Position numbers and translations under genes: made by a program. DNA of 64,000 bases. Origin: Maylandia zebra (Eukaryota; Chordata; Actinopteri; Cichliformes; Cichlidae). The stretch spans positions 40,112,794-40,176,793 of the forward strand of contig NC_135180.1 in assembly GCF_041146795.1 (NCBI RefSeq), read 5' to 3'. Shown here piece by piece: positions 29,149 through 40,800 of this stretch; within the stretch, counting starts at the first letter, position 1; each line of letters opens with the position of its first letter. The notes under the pieces are model-generated. The model was not told the origin of the DNA. It did not search any database and saw only the letters and a program-made list of their open reading frames with translations.

Positions 29149-31640
29149 AGAAACACGCCAACCTTAACAGTAAATGAAAGATGGCGGTGTGGCAGCTCAC
29201 TTCTTGGCCTTGTAGACGTAGGCGCAGCGTTTGCCGAGGTAGAAGTCGACCTCGTCCCGGCTGTAGCAGCCCTCGAGCTTCAGCAGCGCCGTGTGCTCGC
29301 GCTGGTTCCTCAGGCCGCGCTTGTAGCCCGCAAAGATGGCCTTACTCCACAGTCTGAAAGAGAGACTGCGTCAGACCATGTCACCACCACCTGCTGACAC
29401 GCCCCCAAATCTGACCAATGGAAAGAGCTGCTCATCTCCAGCCCAAGCGTGACCAAAGGTTTCACCAAAGTCAAAGCACAGCGTGTCTTTTTCACCCAGA
29501 CATCAGCTGGTGGAGCTCACCCTTCCATCACACACACAGAAACTGCACAAAACAGTCGCCAAACACAGGAGGCGGGAAATCAATCACAACGACGGAGCTA
29601 CCCTCCGCATCTCTCTAACAGACCTTAAAACATCTAAAGCAAATCAAACCTGCAGAATGATCAGTAATCAGACTGATCAATCAGCCCAGAAACAGCTGAC
29701 AGAATCAACATCATCAAAAAGCTGGAGTGGGAGGAGCCACGGGTGAATGTGACCCCCAGAGGCCTGTGCCGCTCTGGACTGATAGACGTCAAGTATTGAT
29801 TTATCTGCTGCCAGCGTTCTGTGCAACGTGATCAACTCACTAATCAGACACAAATGATCAATAGAACTAAAGTGAGCGGCAGAAGGTCCCAAAACAACCA
29901 ATAGGAACTCCAGTGCTTATTGATCAGAGCCAAACCGTGACCCACTCCACCAGCTGATGTCACCGTGGTTACTTCACCCTTCTCCTCCGATCTGAGGATC
30001 GAAGGTCGTAACCCTGCACCTGCTTCCCCTGTACGCTCCACAGATCACCAGCAACGACCCACTGACAGCGCCCACAACTGTTTCTATAGCAACAAGGACC
30101 CAACTCTAAGGTGTTTACGTGTCGACGAGGAAAACAGATTTAGTCACACAACATCAAAGGTGTGCGAGACGTTACTGTTCACATGAGATGACCTTCTACA
30201 GTGACAGAAACACTGCTGCTGTTACACATAGTTACTGTCCCTCTGTTTACACGACTATGTGCCATCTTTGCTACTCGTTCCCTGCCAGGCTTCTGAGTTT
30301 CACCGTTTTTTGTGTTTACACATGGACACACATACTTTTTCTGCCTAAAACACTCGGCGGGGCTGAGATAGATTTTGGTCGCCCGACCGGAGATATCGCT
30401 AGCTCCGGGACGTTGGGCTAGCGATTTTGCGAGCCCTGATCTGTGCACCTCCAACCATGACATCATCACCATCAGCGTCTCTGCAGCGAGGAACAGCGTC
30501 TCTGACAGATCACGGCCTGTTTGAATAAAACTTTATTAAACCCATCCCAGAATCACTGAAGAGCAGACAGGAAGTCGCTCTGCACTCACAGTTAACTCAC
30601 TTCCTGTCAACACCTGTCTGCCCTCTCCTGTTTCAGAACTTCAGCAGGTTAAATCGCTCACACAGACATACATCATGTGACCACAGAGTGAAATGATTGG
30701 CACTCACCTTCCAGGCATCTTGGTCGTTGTGGTCTTCTTCAGGTGAGTTCACCTGCACAGAAACAGTCACATTAACACCTGAAACCTACTGTAGCATCAT
30801 GTGATTGACGGCACTGGTAACCAGCATGTTTTCCTGAGCTCGCAACTTTGTACCCGCTGTGTTTTCAGAGGAGGACACATCACCATGGCAACTAATAATA
30901 CGAGTTTTTAGTGCCAGGCCCTGATAACTGTAGGTTTAGTCAGCTATGACCTCACAGGTGGAGGACTGAGCGTGCTCCAACCTGGGATGCGTTTACTGTT
31001 CTTAAGAAACACTTTATGTGGGAACAGCACGTGCCACGCTACCAGGTAAAAAGTCACGTGACTTATTCAGAGGCATCTTGGACCACAAGTAAAGTGTCTG
31101 AGGTTGTCACAGAAACAGTCCCGTTCAGAACCCGTGATTCTGCGGTCAGCCCGTCACTGATCGATAACCGATGGCTCCCTGCATACAGCACGTAACATTC
31201 GGCTCTTTCCGTTTCATTGTTTCACAAGAAACTACGAAAATCCGAGTCAGCTCCGGCCGGTGGCTCCTCTGGTTTGGCCCGTTTACCGGGGGAGCTCCAG
31301 CCCGCCGCGAGCATCGGGGCTCCCACACACCCTTTCCTTACCGCACGTGTGCGGGAGCCGGCACGCGCAGCTCGGAAGCCGCTCGGTTACCCGCGGCCCT
31401 GCGCTTCGTTAGCCGAGGCTAGCTTCTCTATCCGGAGCGAATCTCCGCCATCAGCGGCTCAAACGCAGACACAGACCGACCGAGCAGCGCCGGGGCTCCT
31501 GCCCCGGCCCCCCTCGGGACTATCAGCCGCCCACCGCGCAGATTAACGGGCATTTTTCAAGGATGTGCCGGCGGACATGTTGACTCTTACCTGCACCGCG
31601 TCCGCAGAGAAGGAGGAAAAGGAAGGGCGAAAGGGATGCT
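27125..31640 (-). CDS. rpl35a: rpl35a, 60S ribosomal protein eL33, complete
   Basis: RPL35A (eL33) is a structural protein of the large ribosomal subunit. Coding exons on the minus strand: 30718-30708 (ATG to the MPG/R split codon), 29353-29201 ([20 protein letters not shown] onwards), 29100-28956 ([20 protein letters not shown] to GHRVRV) and 27211-27188 (MLYPSRV, stop). The total is 110 codons, exactly the vertebrate length. All junctions are GT-AG. Without the 24-base last exon the protein would run into intron and end VSHMT, so that short exon is what completes it. Minus-strand AATAAA at about 27141-27146 follows the stop closely, as usual for ribosomal protein genes. A non-coding first exon ends at 31591. 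Introns are 1.2-1.7 kb except the short 100-base one between exons 3 and 4. Confidence 0.95.
27212..28955. other. rpl35a last intron, no second gene seen
   Basis: This 1.7-kb intron separates the 24-base terminal exon from the rest. It contains a run of 13 C at about 27579-27592 and otherwise unremarkable AT-rich sequence. I looked for box C/D or H/ACA host-intron snoRNA hallmarks but could not support one. Confidence 0.4.
29106..29146. repeat. CA microsatellite
   Basis: About 20 CA units lie in the short rpl35a intron, immediately upstream of the acceptor of the third coding exon on the minus strand. Confidence 0.9.
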
Positions 31641-31660
31641 GGGAAATTAGTGTAAACAGA
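31591..31660 (-). promoter_or_regulatory. rpl35a: rpl35a leader exon with TOP-like start
   Basis: On the minus strand a pyrimidine-rich run (ccctttcgcccttccttttc, about 31616-31635) is followed by a short leader ending GGTGCAG at a GTAAGA donor (exon end 31591). A pyrimidine tract at the cap site is the 5'TOP signal by which vertebrate ribosomal protein mRNAs are translationally controlled through mTOR. The exact cap base is not determined. CpG-rich sequence continues into the first intron (31240-31560). Confidence 0.65.
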
Positions 31661-31959
31661 GGTGTCCGCGGAGCTGCCTGAAAAGAAAGGCTCGTTTTAT
31701 TTTCCCGCTTTTTAGATTTTAATGTAATCAAGGAAACAATTAAAAACACGTTTACAGAATTTCATAACACACATTTTAATAATAATATTAATACATGTTT
31801 ATGGCTTCATGTTTTGTCTTTGTTAATGTAATATTTTTACGTTAATTTTCAAAATCCACCGCATTAACGCGCTTTATTGAAGATAATATAAACAAAAATT
31901 TATGTTTGATTTGTGAGAACTAAAACTGGTAACTAACAAATGACGTCACATGCAGCAAA

Positions 31960-32196
31960 TGTAACCTATCCAGTCACCCCAGCCATAAACTGTTCAGACT
32001 ATTTCCATCAAGCAGGAGGTTCTGCAGTATCCGGTCCGAACCAGCAGACTGGGAGACAGCTTTTTCCATCAGGCCATCAGACTGCTGAACACTTCATAGA
32101 CACCTCACCTTCACTTACTTCAACATTATGCACTCCATATTGTACATAAATGCCACTTGTTTTGCACAGTAAACATCTGCTGACCTCTGTATATTT

Positions 32197-32292
<96 letters not shown>

Positions 32293-32560
32293 TATATACA
32301 CACACACACACACGCACACACAAATATGTATATATACATATTCAGTAACGCGCCTGCACTCTTATATTTGTACATATTTATTCTTAGAATTCTCAGATTC
32401 CCATTCTTATACTTCGCTTGCTCTTATGTTTCTTGTATTTTGCACACCTCTTTTGCTTGTGAAGCTTGCACACAAGAATTTCACTTACATGTGCTGTATC
32501 AGTGTACCTGCACATGTAATCTGGCAATAAAAGTGATTTGAAATGAAATTGAACTAAAAT
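31960..32560 (+). mobile_element. LINE 3' fragment interrupted by a long (TA)n tract
   Basis: A plus-strand piece encodes a typical RT C-terminal ending (around 32020-32090, 'GDSFFHQAIRLLNTS'-like). A tail follows, ending 'cacatgtaatctggcaataaaagtgatttga' near 32540. A (TA)n tract of about 45 units at 32204-32290, with CA units after it, has expanded inside the 3' UTR. Confidence 0.6.
32204..32290. repeat. (TA)n microsatellite
   Basis: Pure TA repeat of roughly 43 units, followed by a short (CA)n run at 32300-32322. Confidence 0.95.
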
Positions 32561-32839
32561 ACAAATATTTGACTTTATTGTATCAATAAGAGGGCGGATT
32601 ACCTCCCTCCATCCCACCCTGTCAGGTAAGTCTCCAGCTGGCTGTAGGATAATGAGCCTCACCTGCTCCCAGGTAAACGCCTCTGTGACTGTGTGGTGAT
32701 TGGTCTGAACGGCAGCGTTACCTGTTTAACCCAGAACTCCAACGTTGATTACAGTCTGTTTTCTCTGACCTTCTCCATCAGCTGTCTCACCTGCAGACAC
32801 CTGAGGTCTGCACTATGAAGCAGGATTGAGTCTTATCTG

Positions 32840-33180
32840 ATGTCACCCCAGGAACAAACACCATTCCCCAAAAACTGCTCATGTCCTTTGGCTGCCCAGC
32901 AACAGCACGAAATGCTGTCATCCCTGTGTGCACGCAGAGCTGCACGGCTCCGCTGCCTCAGGAACGCAGCGGCCCTCACCTCCAGCTACCACCTGCTCCA
33001 CCTGCTCCACCTGCTGCTATCAGCAGGAGACACCAGAGCACTGAAACTCAGGCTTCCGTCTCACAGCCTCCACAACACTAAATCCTACCCAGCAGATGCT
33101 GTTGTGTGGAATATGTTTTTGTAGTTTGACTATTGCTTTACTTTATTTGTATATATTGACCTTTTTATATACCCTTCACT
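32840..33180 (+). mobile_element. Possible LINE 3' remnant
   Basis: Sequence with a short plus-strand frame rich in small residues ends in a T-rich tail (ttttgtagtttgactattgctttacttta). It resembles LINE 3' ends seen elsewhere in the window, but no motif is conserved enough to be sure. Confidence 0.3.
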
Positions 33181-33247
33181 GTTTTGCTCTTCCTTTCCTT
33201 TTCATACTTAGTTTTGTTCAGTAGTGCATGGGCGGAGCCTGATGTCA

Positions 33248-33805
33248 TCTGTGCTCAGGGTTCTCCTGTGAAAAGCGGCTCTTCGAGGATGGAAGACCCG
33301 AGGAGACACAGCAGGTACGGTCCTCGTTCACCTTTATCACACCTGCTCTTTTCACTTCCTGTCTGGCTTCCTGTCTCGCTTACTGTGTCAACTCCTGTCC
33401 CTCAGGGGTGGAGTCGATAGCGCCGCGGCCGCATCTGGCTCACACGGACAGGTAAGGCAGTCCATGGGGTGGCTGTAGCTCAGGTGGCAGAGCAGGTCAG
33501 CCACTAATCAGAAGATCGGTGGTTCGATCCCAGGCTGCATCCTGGCTGCATGCCAAATGTCCTTGGGCAAGATACTAACCCCGTGTTTGCCTACTGGTGG
33601 TGGTCAGAGGGCCCGGTGGCGCCAGTGTCCGGCAGCCTCGCCTCTGTCAGTGCGCCCCAGGGCAGCTGTGGCTACAATGTAGCTGCCATCACCAGTGTGT
33701 GAATGTGTGTGTGAATGGGTGAATGACTGAATGTAGTGTGAAGCGCTTTGGGGTCCTTAGGGACTAGAAAAGCGCTATACAAATGCAGGCCATTTTACCA
33801 TTTAC
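33248..33805 (+). pseudogene. lrch3: Inverted copy of lrch3 exons 10-11, their intron and adjacent SINE
   Basis: This 558-base block is the reverse complement of 49907-50464, of equal length, with only about half a dozen visible differences, all in the SINE half. It contains exon 10 (33259-33314), the 91-base intron, exon 11 (33406-33451), the exon 11 donor and the whole tRNA-derived SINE. It starts 11 bases before exon 10 and stops at the SINE 3' tail. It lies outside lrch3, in opposite orientation, without the rest of the gene, so it is a non-functional fragment. The likely origin is retroposition of unspliced lrch3 pre-mRNA using the SINE tail (inference). Confidence 0.9.
33466..33805 (+). 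repeat. tRNA-derived SINE
   Basis: The head has an A-box-like tagctcaggtgg and a B-box ggttcgatccc. The body carries ttgggcaagatactaacccc, and the tail agcgctatacaaatgcaggccattttaccattt is typical of fish SINEs sharing a LINE tail. It is the same element as at 49907-50246. Confidence 0.8.
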
Positions 33806-33922
33806 ACACACACACACCATAATAACTGATGGGATGTCTGTTTTTTACCTGCTGCCATAACAACAAGATGACGTCATTATGTATTCTTGATGTTTTCAAT
33901 GATGTATATTTTTCTTCTTATT

Positions 33923-35379
33923 AGTGTGAATGCTTGAAAAGCACACTATTGTTCTTTGAATCTTTATTATTATTTTTCCGTAAGTTTTTTGGACGCTAAC
34001 TCCTTCAAAACTGTTCAACTTAGAAAAACCATTCAAACACCATTAGATTCCTCATCTTTTGGACATGACTGCTTCTATTTTTCTCATTTTTAACATTTAT
34101 ATTTTTAATTTTATTCAACTTTTTTCAACAAAAATTTCCCATGTATTTCAATCTGGAGACCCTTCAAACCCTCATTCAACTTACTTATTTTTCAACTCCT
34201 ACTACTTCCACATACATTGACATAGAGCCACCATTCAAACTTTAAAACGAAGCCAAGAGATTCAACTATTCAACTTGTATTTATCTTTTCAATATCTATT
34301 ATACTTTTTCTTCAGTTCTAGTTTAAGTTTCATGATGTTTTTTCACCCGTTTCAGAGTTTATAATGGGTGTGTATGGGACGGAATGTTGGGGCTAGAGTG
34401 AGGCAGCTCAACTGCTAGAGTGAGAGGAGCAAAAAAAATAATCTTAAAATCTTTTTTAAAACTGCTGCTGTGTCCGCAGCGTTTGCTCTACAGGTATGAT
34501 TTTACCCTCAAAACTTATCCATGGCTGTCCTCTTTCATCCAATGTGTTTACTATTGTCCTAGGTGTTATGGTTCTTTCATAAATGTCACCAATGCACAGC
34601 CTCCTCCCTCCAACTCTTCCATAGACTCTAATGTTAAAATGGCTCAGAAGGTTCGTTTGAAAATCAGAAGAGCATGGTGTCTTTACACTGTCACCACGTC
34701 CATATAATAAACTCCACAGGCATGACAACTGAGAATCTGGTAGACTGGACATTGCTGCCGCTCACGGTGAAAGAATTTTGTCAATACGACATGTACTTTT
34801 CATTTGGGAACGATTTGTTTCGGCCTGACTTTTCTGTTCATTTTAAGCAGCAAAAGTGAGGTGCATGTCTGTGTACGTGTGTATGGAGCCATTGGGTGCA
34901 GTCACTATAGCAACCAGGCTCACACCTGCCTGCTTAACGAGCTCTCTCTCTCTCTGCCAAGATTCATCTTAAACACTTCTCTTTCAACTGCTGCTGTGTC
35001 CACAGTGTTTGCTCTACAGCCATCATTTTACCCTCAAAATGTAGCCATCGTTGTTTTCTCTCCAACAGCGTGTCTTTCAAAGCTCAGACATTTAAACTTT
35101 TTAAACTGTGTGGATACAAGTGGAGGGATCACATTTTAGTCATTCAGTGATTCAAAGAATATGACCTTTTAATATTCTTTCAGATGTTTTCTGACTCGAA
35201 AATGTATTTTATCATTACTTAGGTTTTTCTAATTTAAATTTAAAAACTTTTCAGCTATTTTCCAACTTCTTCTGTGTGAACATCAAACTCTGTATTTTCC
35301 AGCTCATTCAACATTTTTAGCTTAATATTCAATAATTAATTCATTTCAGCTCATACATTCAGATTCAAGCATTCACACT
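33923..35379. mobile_element. 1.46-kb segment bounded by perfect 16-bp inverted repeats
   Basis: agtgtgaatgcttgaa at 33923-33938 is exactly inverted at 35364-35379. Between them the sequence is AT-rich and has no convincing frame. A block near 34455-34530 (actgctgctgtgtccgcagc onward) recurs with changes at about 34988-35065, an internal direct duplication. It resembles non-autonomous fish DNA elements, but the family is not identified. Confidence 0.5.
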
Positions 35380-35544
35380 GCAGTTTCTTCAGAAAATGCA
35401 CTTTCTAGTTGCTCCTATGTTGTCTTGTAAAATGTGCTTCTATCCCTGGCTCTTGCATCTTCATATAATGATGAATAAACACTCATTAATGAGGAAACCA
35501 TAGGGCCACTCTTTCATCACAAGAGCGTTTGGAACAGTTGAAAT

Positions 35545-36890
35545 AATCATAATAACAATAATAATAATAATAATACATTTTATTTAAGAAAGCACCTTTC
35601 AAAACACTCAAGGACACTGTACACAAGCAATAACAACAACAAACATAACAATTTACAAAATAATAAGGATAAAACTTTGAGCAAATAAATAAAACAAATT
35701 AAAGTAGCAGGATGGAAAAAATTATGTGTAATAGGCTAATGTGAACAGGTGAGTTTTGAGTCTGGACTTAAAAAGAGGGAGGGAAGTGATGTTTCTTATC
35801 TCAGGAGGGAGGGAGTTCCAAAGACGGGGGGCAGAGCAGCAGAAAGCCCTGCGCCCCACGGTGGCTAGCCGGGGGGGAAGGGATGGAAAGCGAAAGAGAG
35901 GAGGAGGATGTGAGACACAGAGAAGGAACGGTGATCTGAACCATGTCAGAGAGGTATGAAGGCGAGAGATGATGGGTAGCCTTGAATGTGTACAAAAGGG
36001 TCTTGAAATTGATGCGGTATTTAACCAGAAGCCAGTGAAGCTGCTGCAGAGCAGAGCTGATGTGGTGCATAGAAGGGGTCCTGGTGATGATACGAGCAGC
36101 AGAGTTCTGGACACGTTGAAGCTGATGGACAGATTTTTTTTTATTTTTTGAAAATATTTTTTATTGAAAAAAGAAAACAACAGTACTTGCAGTTACCAAA
36201 ATACAATCAACCTTTCTTCATTTTCCTAAGTAAATAAACACACATATATATGAAAAAAAAAACCACAACGCCCCCCCCCCCCCCCCCCCCCCCCCTCCCC
36301 CCAGTCCCACACAGATCAACACAACCATCAAACATATTAGAGGAATATAATGATGGACAGATTTTTGACTACGACCAAAAAGAAGAGAGTTGCTGTAATC
36401 GATCCGGGAAGTGACCGGGCTATGAACAAGAATGGCAGCGGCATATGGGGAGAGAAAAGGACGGAGACGATTAATGTTGGAAATATGCAGTGATGTCATT
36501 GACGTGGGAGTTAAAAGATAGAGTGCTATCAAGGATGACACCCAGATTTTTCACAAATGGGGAAACGGAGACCGGCGAGTTATTGATTGTAATAGAAAAG
36601 CTATTAGTTGTGAATAGCGTTTGTTTAGTGCCGACTAGGAGGAGCTCAGATTTGTTACTATTGAGTTTGAGAAAATTGTAAGAGAACCGCGAATTTAGTT
36701 TGGCTAAACAGAGGGTGAGGGAGGACGGGGGGAGAGCAGAATCAGGTTTAGTGGACAAATAAAGCTGGGTGTCATCAACATAACAGTGAAACAGTGAATA
36801 TTGTATTTACGAAAATGTGTCCAAGCGGATGAAAAGAAGGGGCCCTAGGACAGGTCCCTGGGGCATACCTGCAACCAGAGGAAAGAAATC
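35545..36890 (-). mobile_element. L2-like LINE, 3' half of reverse transcriptase
   Basis: Read on the minus strand from 36890: a MPQGPVLGP-like block, the RT catalytic box YVDDTQLYL (near 36770), [34 protein letters not shown], and the L2-type C-terminal block RAFCCSAPRLWNSLPPEIRN (around 35810-35860). Several frameshifts are visible and a younger insertion at 36139-36351 splits it. It is 5' truncated, with a CAATAA/TAATAA-rich 3' end near 35545-35570. Confidence 0.85.
36139..36351 (-). mobile_element. Retroposed insertion nested in the L2-like LINE, with 15-bp target duplication
   Basis: gatggacagattttt occurs at 36124-36138 and again at 36352-36366, flanking a 213-base insert. On the minus strand the insert ends with AATAAA and an A-rich tail. 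Its head side holds a run of about 30 G on that strand (C-run at about 36270-36301). This is the structure of a 5'-truncated L1-type or mRNA-like retroposition product. Source gene unknown. Confidence 0.8.
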
Positions 36891-37400
36891 ATCAGCTCTC
36901 TGTTTCACATGGACCTCGACATCGAAAGTGATCCATGGAGCTGGCAGTCAGGTCACCACCAGATGGTACATGGCCATTTTACCAGATAACTGGTGGAGGC
37001 TCAAACAGCCTGACGTTAAAGCTCTGCTTCATCTCACAGTGAAGCAGGTGTTTGAGGCTCAGGTTACACACCTGCCCACTGATCCGTGAAGACTGATCAA
37101 CAGCTCACTCCTTAAACAGATGACCTTCATCGTCAACAACAGGGCTGGGCCGTCGCTCCTTACCAGCTGACCACCTTCTGAACCTTCCAGTGAGCTGATG
37201 ATGCTGCCCTCTCTGTTCTCACCTGTTATTAATCTGTCTCTTTTCCACAGCATGTCTTTATCCTGTCTTCCTTCTCTCACCCCAACCAATCACAGCAGAT
37301 GGCCCCGCCCCTCCCTGAGCCTGGTTCTGCCGGATGTTTTTTCCTGTTAAAAGGGAGTTTTTCCTTCCCACTGTCGCCAAAGTGTTTGAAGATTTAGGCT
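36891..37400. repeat. Dispersed fish repeat remnants
   Basis: The stretch ending 'tgttaaaagggagtttttccttcccactgtcgccaa' at about 37346-37380 is a word block I associate with a very common dispersed teleost repeat. The frame at 36817-37089 crosses a LINE end and is not a gene. Confidence 0.4.
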
Positions 37401-37854
37401 TAAAGCTGAATTTAAATAAATGCGAAATTCAGAGCCAAGTATTTGGGAGGTGTGATTATTGCGTCTGATATGACACAGTTTAAAGCACAATGTTATCTGG
37501 GGCCTCAGGGCTTCCTGTGAGGACGCTGCCGCACGTCCTGTAATAAACCACGCTGTTTAAGAACACCTCACTCCAGGACACCACAGCATCAATGAGAGCA
37601 CACACTGCGTGTCATTAAAGAATGTGAAGTTAGACTGTTCTTCATAAACAGCCCTGATGTGACACGCTGTCGCTTGGTTGATTTCCAAACATACTTTGAA
37701 AAGATGTCACAAAATCCTACCGTGAAACATGATTATTGTTCTCCAGAGGAGTCATGAATACTTTCAGTCACAAACCGGTGTTACGTTATATTAGACTGCA
37801 CTTCCTGTCGCAGCGTCCTGACCCGGGAACAGAGCTGCAGACGTGACGTTCACC

Positions 37855-40800
37855 TGTGACAAATATTTCTACTTTATTCACAGAAACAAAAACCACCAAG
37901 GAGAGAAAAACAGAAAACATAGGAAACATTTACAGTATGAACACAATCAGCTGATGGTGTTCTTGTTTTTTGGCCACATGTTTTTCACCACTTCCTGTGT
38001 GCGGTGTTGAGACAATAAAAGCATCAAAGCCACATTCTATTTATTTTATGACTGAAACAGCAAAAACACACAAGTGGAAAAACAGCCGCCCACGTCACGT
38101 GACCCGCTGCTGCCACAAGACGAGCGCCTGAAGAAGAAAACATCTGTACACCATCACCTTTCTGAAACCTCTAAGCCACCACACCTGTCCCCATCAGGTT
38201 CACTCAGATCTCAGGTGAGTCCAGTTAAGATGAGCTGATTGGTGGAGGTGGTTCAGGGGGCGGGGCCCAGCCTACTTGTCATAATTCAGGTTGTTCAAGT
38301 TGTGCTCTTGTGCTCTGTTCAGGTGACTGAGAAACAAAGTGAGGCTTCAGCAAGTGTTTAGTGTAGTGTCAGCATGCTGATGTCCTACGCCACCTGAACA
38401 CAGCACCAGCCCCCTTTACTCATCTTTACAGTTTAAATTATAAACACAGTCTTCTCCTCCGGTTAGTGAAGCAGCAGCAGCTCAGATTCATGACATCACT
38501 GTACACAGAGGCCACGCCCACTGTAGGATGGCAGGATGTGTGCTGCAGTTCCTCTAATGTCCAGCAGAGGCAGCAGTGAGTCAGCCCCACACACATGTTT
38601 ACAGCCTGATACACAAAGGGTCTGGCCCCTTCATGACACCTGTTTGCATTATTAGGGGTGTGGCTTCTGCCTGACAGGTGGATGGTGACACAAGCGGCTG
38701 TAGCTGCTAGCAGTCTGCTTCACCTGAGCTGCACCTCCTGACTGTGTTTGTGCAGTTGGAGCCTTTTGGAGCTCCAGTTGGAGTGAGACGCTGAGCAGGT
38801 ATTGCTTTGATCACTGTTGTCAAGACGAACTTTTATAAATAAAATTACAGTACAGCAGCTGTTTGCTTACTTCACTGACAGGAGAAGAAATCCCCCCCCC
38901 CCTCCCCCCATTGTTGACATGGCAACACAAACATCTCTGTTGTCGTAGTAACACCCAGGTTTCGGCCTCATATACAGAGCATCATCAGTAAATTTCTATT
39001 TACAGGATATATTTGTACACAACAGTCGGGCCACCTTTACAAGGTGAAAAATGTCCCAGCATGCAACAGAAACCACCCAGTCGCCTTCAGCTGCACACGT
39101 GACAAAGGTCTGATCAGGTGATCACAAAGCCAGGTCACATGATTGACCTAAATCACAAGGACATGAGTAAAAACTGTACAGACGACATCCTCCTCTTCAT
39201 CAGCGGCGAGATGAAGGTGTTTACCATAATAAGGACAGTTGGAGACGAACAGAGCCAAACTGAACCACACTTTGTCCTTGCTGCTTCTTTTGGGATATTA
39301 TTTACTGTTAGCAAGTAGCTCACATTTGGGTGAGTGCCCCACAATGGAAGACTGGCAGAGGCCCCGCCCCCTAAAGCAAAACTAAAAGCATAAAAAAATA
39401 AATAAAACTAAATAAACTATAAAAAAAAAACAAAAAGGAAAAATAAATAATTTCTTTGACAATACTGGGCACGATCAAACCCACTACTGTAACATTAGCA
39501 TTTAGCAATCATGCTATAAACTAAGCGATCGTCGACCGTTTTCAGATTAGAAACAAGCTGTTAGCTTTACCTGACTTTATCTTAGCTACCTTCTGTGGTT
39601 AGCTCGACATAAGAGTACCATTAGAGTTAGCTTTTTTCAGCAGGTAGCCATGTTAAAATAGTTACGGAACTTTTGAAATGTCAGTATTTTTAAAGCTAAC
39701 TGTGTCACATATATAATATTAAGTACTGTTATCTAACAGTTCATAAAGTTAGTCTTATTATAGTCTTACCCAGAGATAGCAGAGAGTCTATTCAATTTTA
39801 GACTACTGCTTACTCGTTAGCTTAGGCCACTTCCTAGCTGTAGTTCATGTTAAGTCTGAACTCATCACGATACTTTTATAGCTACCTATTTCAAGCTAGT
39901 CTTCCAGCTAGCTGGTTTCTGTTAACAGACTGCTACGTAAGTATCAGCCTGTGTCTCTGCAAACATGACAAGCATGATCAGCGTGATCCAACACATTTAC
40001 TCTGTTTTAATAGTGTTAGCCTTAACAGTCAGTTACATTTTCAGACTGAAGCAAATTCAGAATCGTCACTGTTAGCGATGGGTAATCTGGGAATAGTTTT
40101 CTCTTTATTATTATTATTTTAAACTAAGCACACTCATCTTAGCTAGGTCACCGCTAGCCATTAAATGTAGCTTACAATAAGTTTATCTTTGCCAATATTA
40201 ACTTTAAGCTATATTAGCCACAAGATACATTAGTGTTATTTAAACAAAACAAAACTGCTGTTAGCTTCCGTTAGCCTTTAGTAGCACTGCAACTGCATCT
40301 CAGTGTGCAGACCGGACAGTTTCAGACTTTATTGATCAATCAGATGTTACTGAGAACATGAAATACTTTTTTTTTTTTAAATTAAAGTGCTTTTCCCTTT
40401 CTCATTTCCTGTTTCTGTGGCAAATGTTCATGTTAAACAGGAAGTTCAGTGTGTCTGCAGCTACTGGGAATTATGAGGGTTTTTTTCTATTCATTGATCT
40501 GTGTGATGTCACAGAGAAAAGCTCCACCCATCTGTTGTTCAAGTCTTCTGCTTGTGAGATACAGCCAATCAGAATAAAGCACGTTTAAAGGCGGAGGAGC
40601 TAAACCGGCTTGTGTGAGACAGCGGCTGAGCTGAGGCTCAAGATGATGGGGACTCATGCTAAGCCGCTCTGTGAGAGCTAACGTTGGAATGAGCAGAACG
40701 ATCCACCTAACAGAGTTTTATGGTTTTGAGTCGTCTGTGTTTAACACTGGCTCAATAATTATGCATATTAGTTTCTAAGCTCCGCCTACACAGGTAACCA

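Noticed and set aside
28938..29156. rpl35a ending VSHMT after the third coding exon
   Set aside because: A consensus GTGAGT donor follows RVRV, and the conserved ending MLYPSRV with stop lies in a proper exon at 27188-27211.
31217..31546. GC-rich plus-strand frames near the rpl35a leader as a divergent gene
   Set aside because: They fall in the CpG-rich first intron of rpl35a, show no domain, and long frames are expected in GC-rich DNA.
33184..33420. 78-codon plus-strand frame as a new gene
   Set aside because: It is made of the copied lrch3 exon 10 and intron read through; there is no independent start or family.
33480..33540. tRNA gene suggested by A-box and B-box words
   Set aside because: The tRNA-like head is the 5' part of a SINE. 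Acceptor-stem pairing is absent and the sequence continues into a SINE body and tail.
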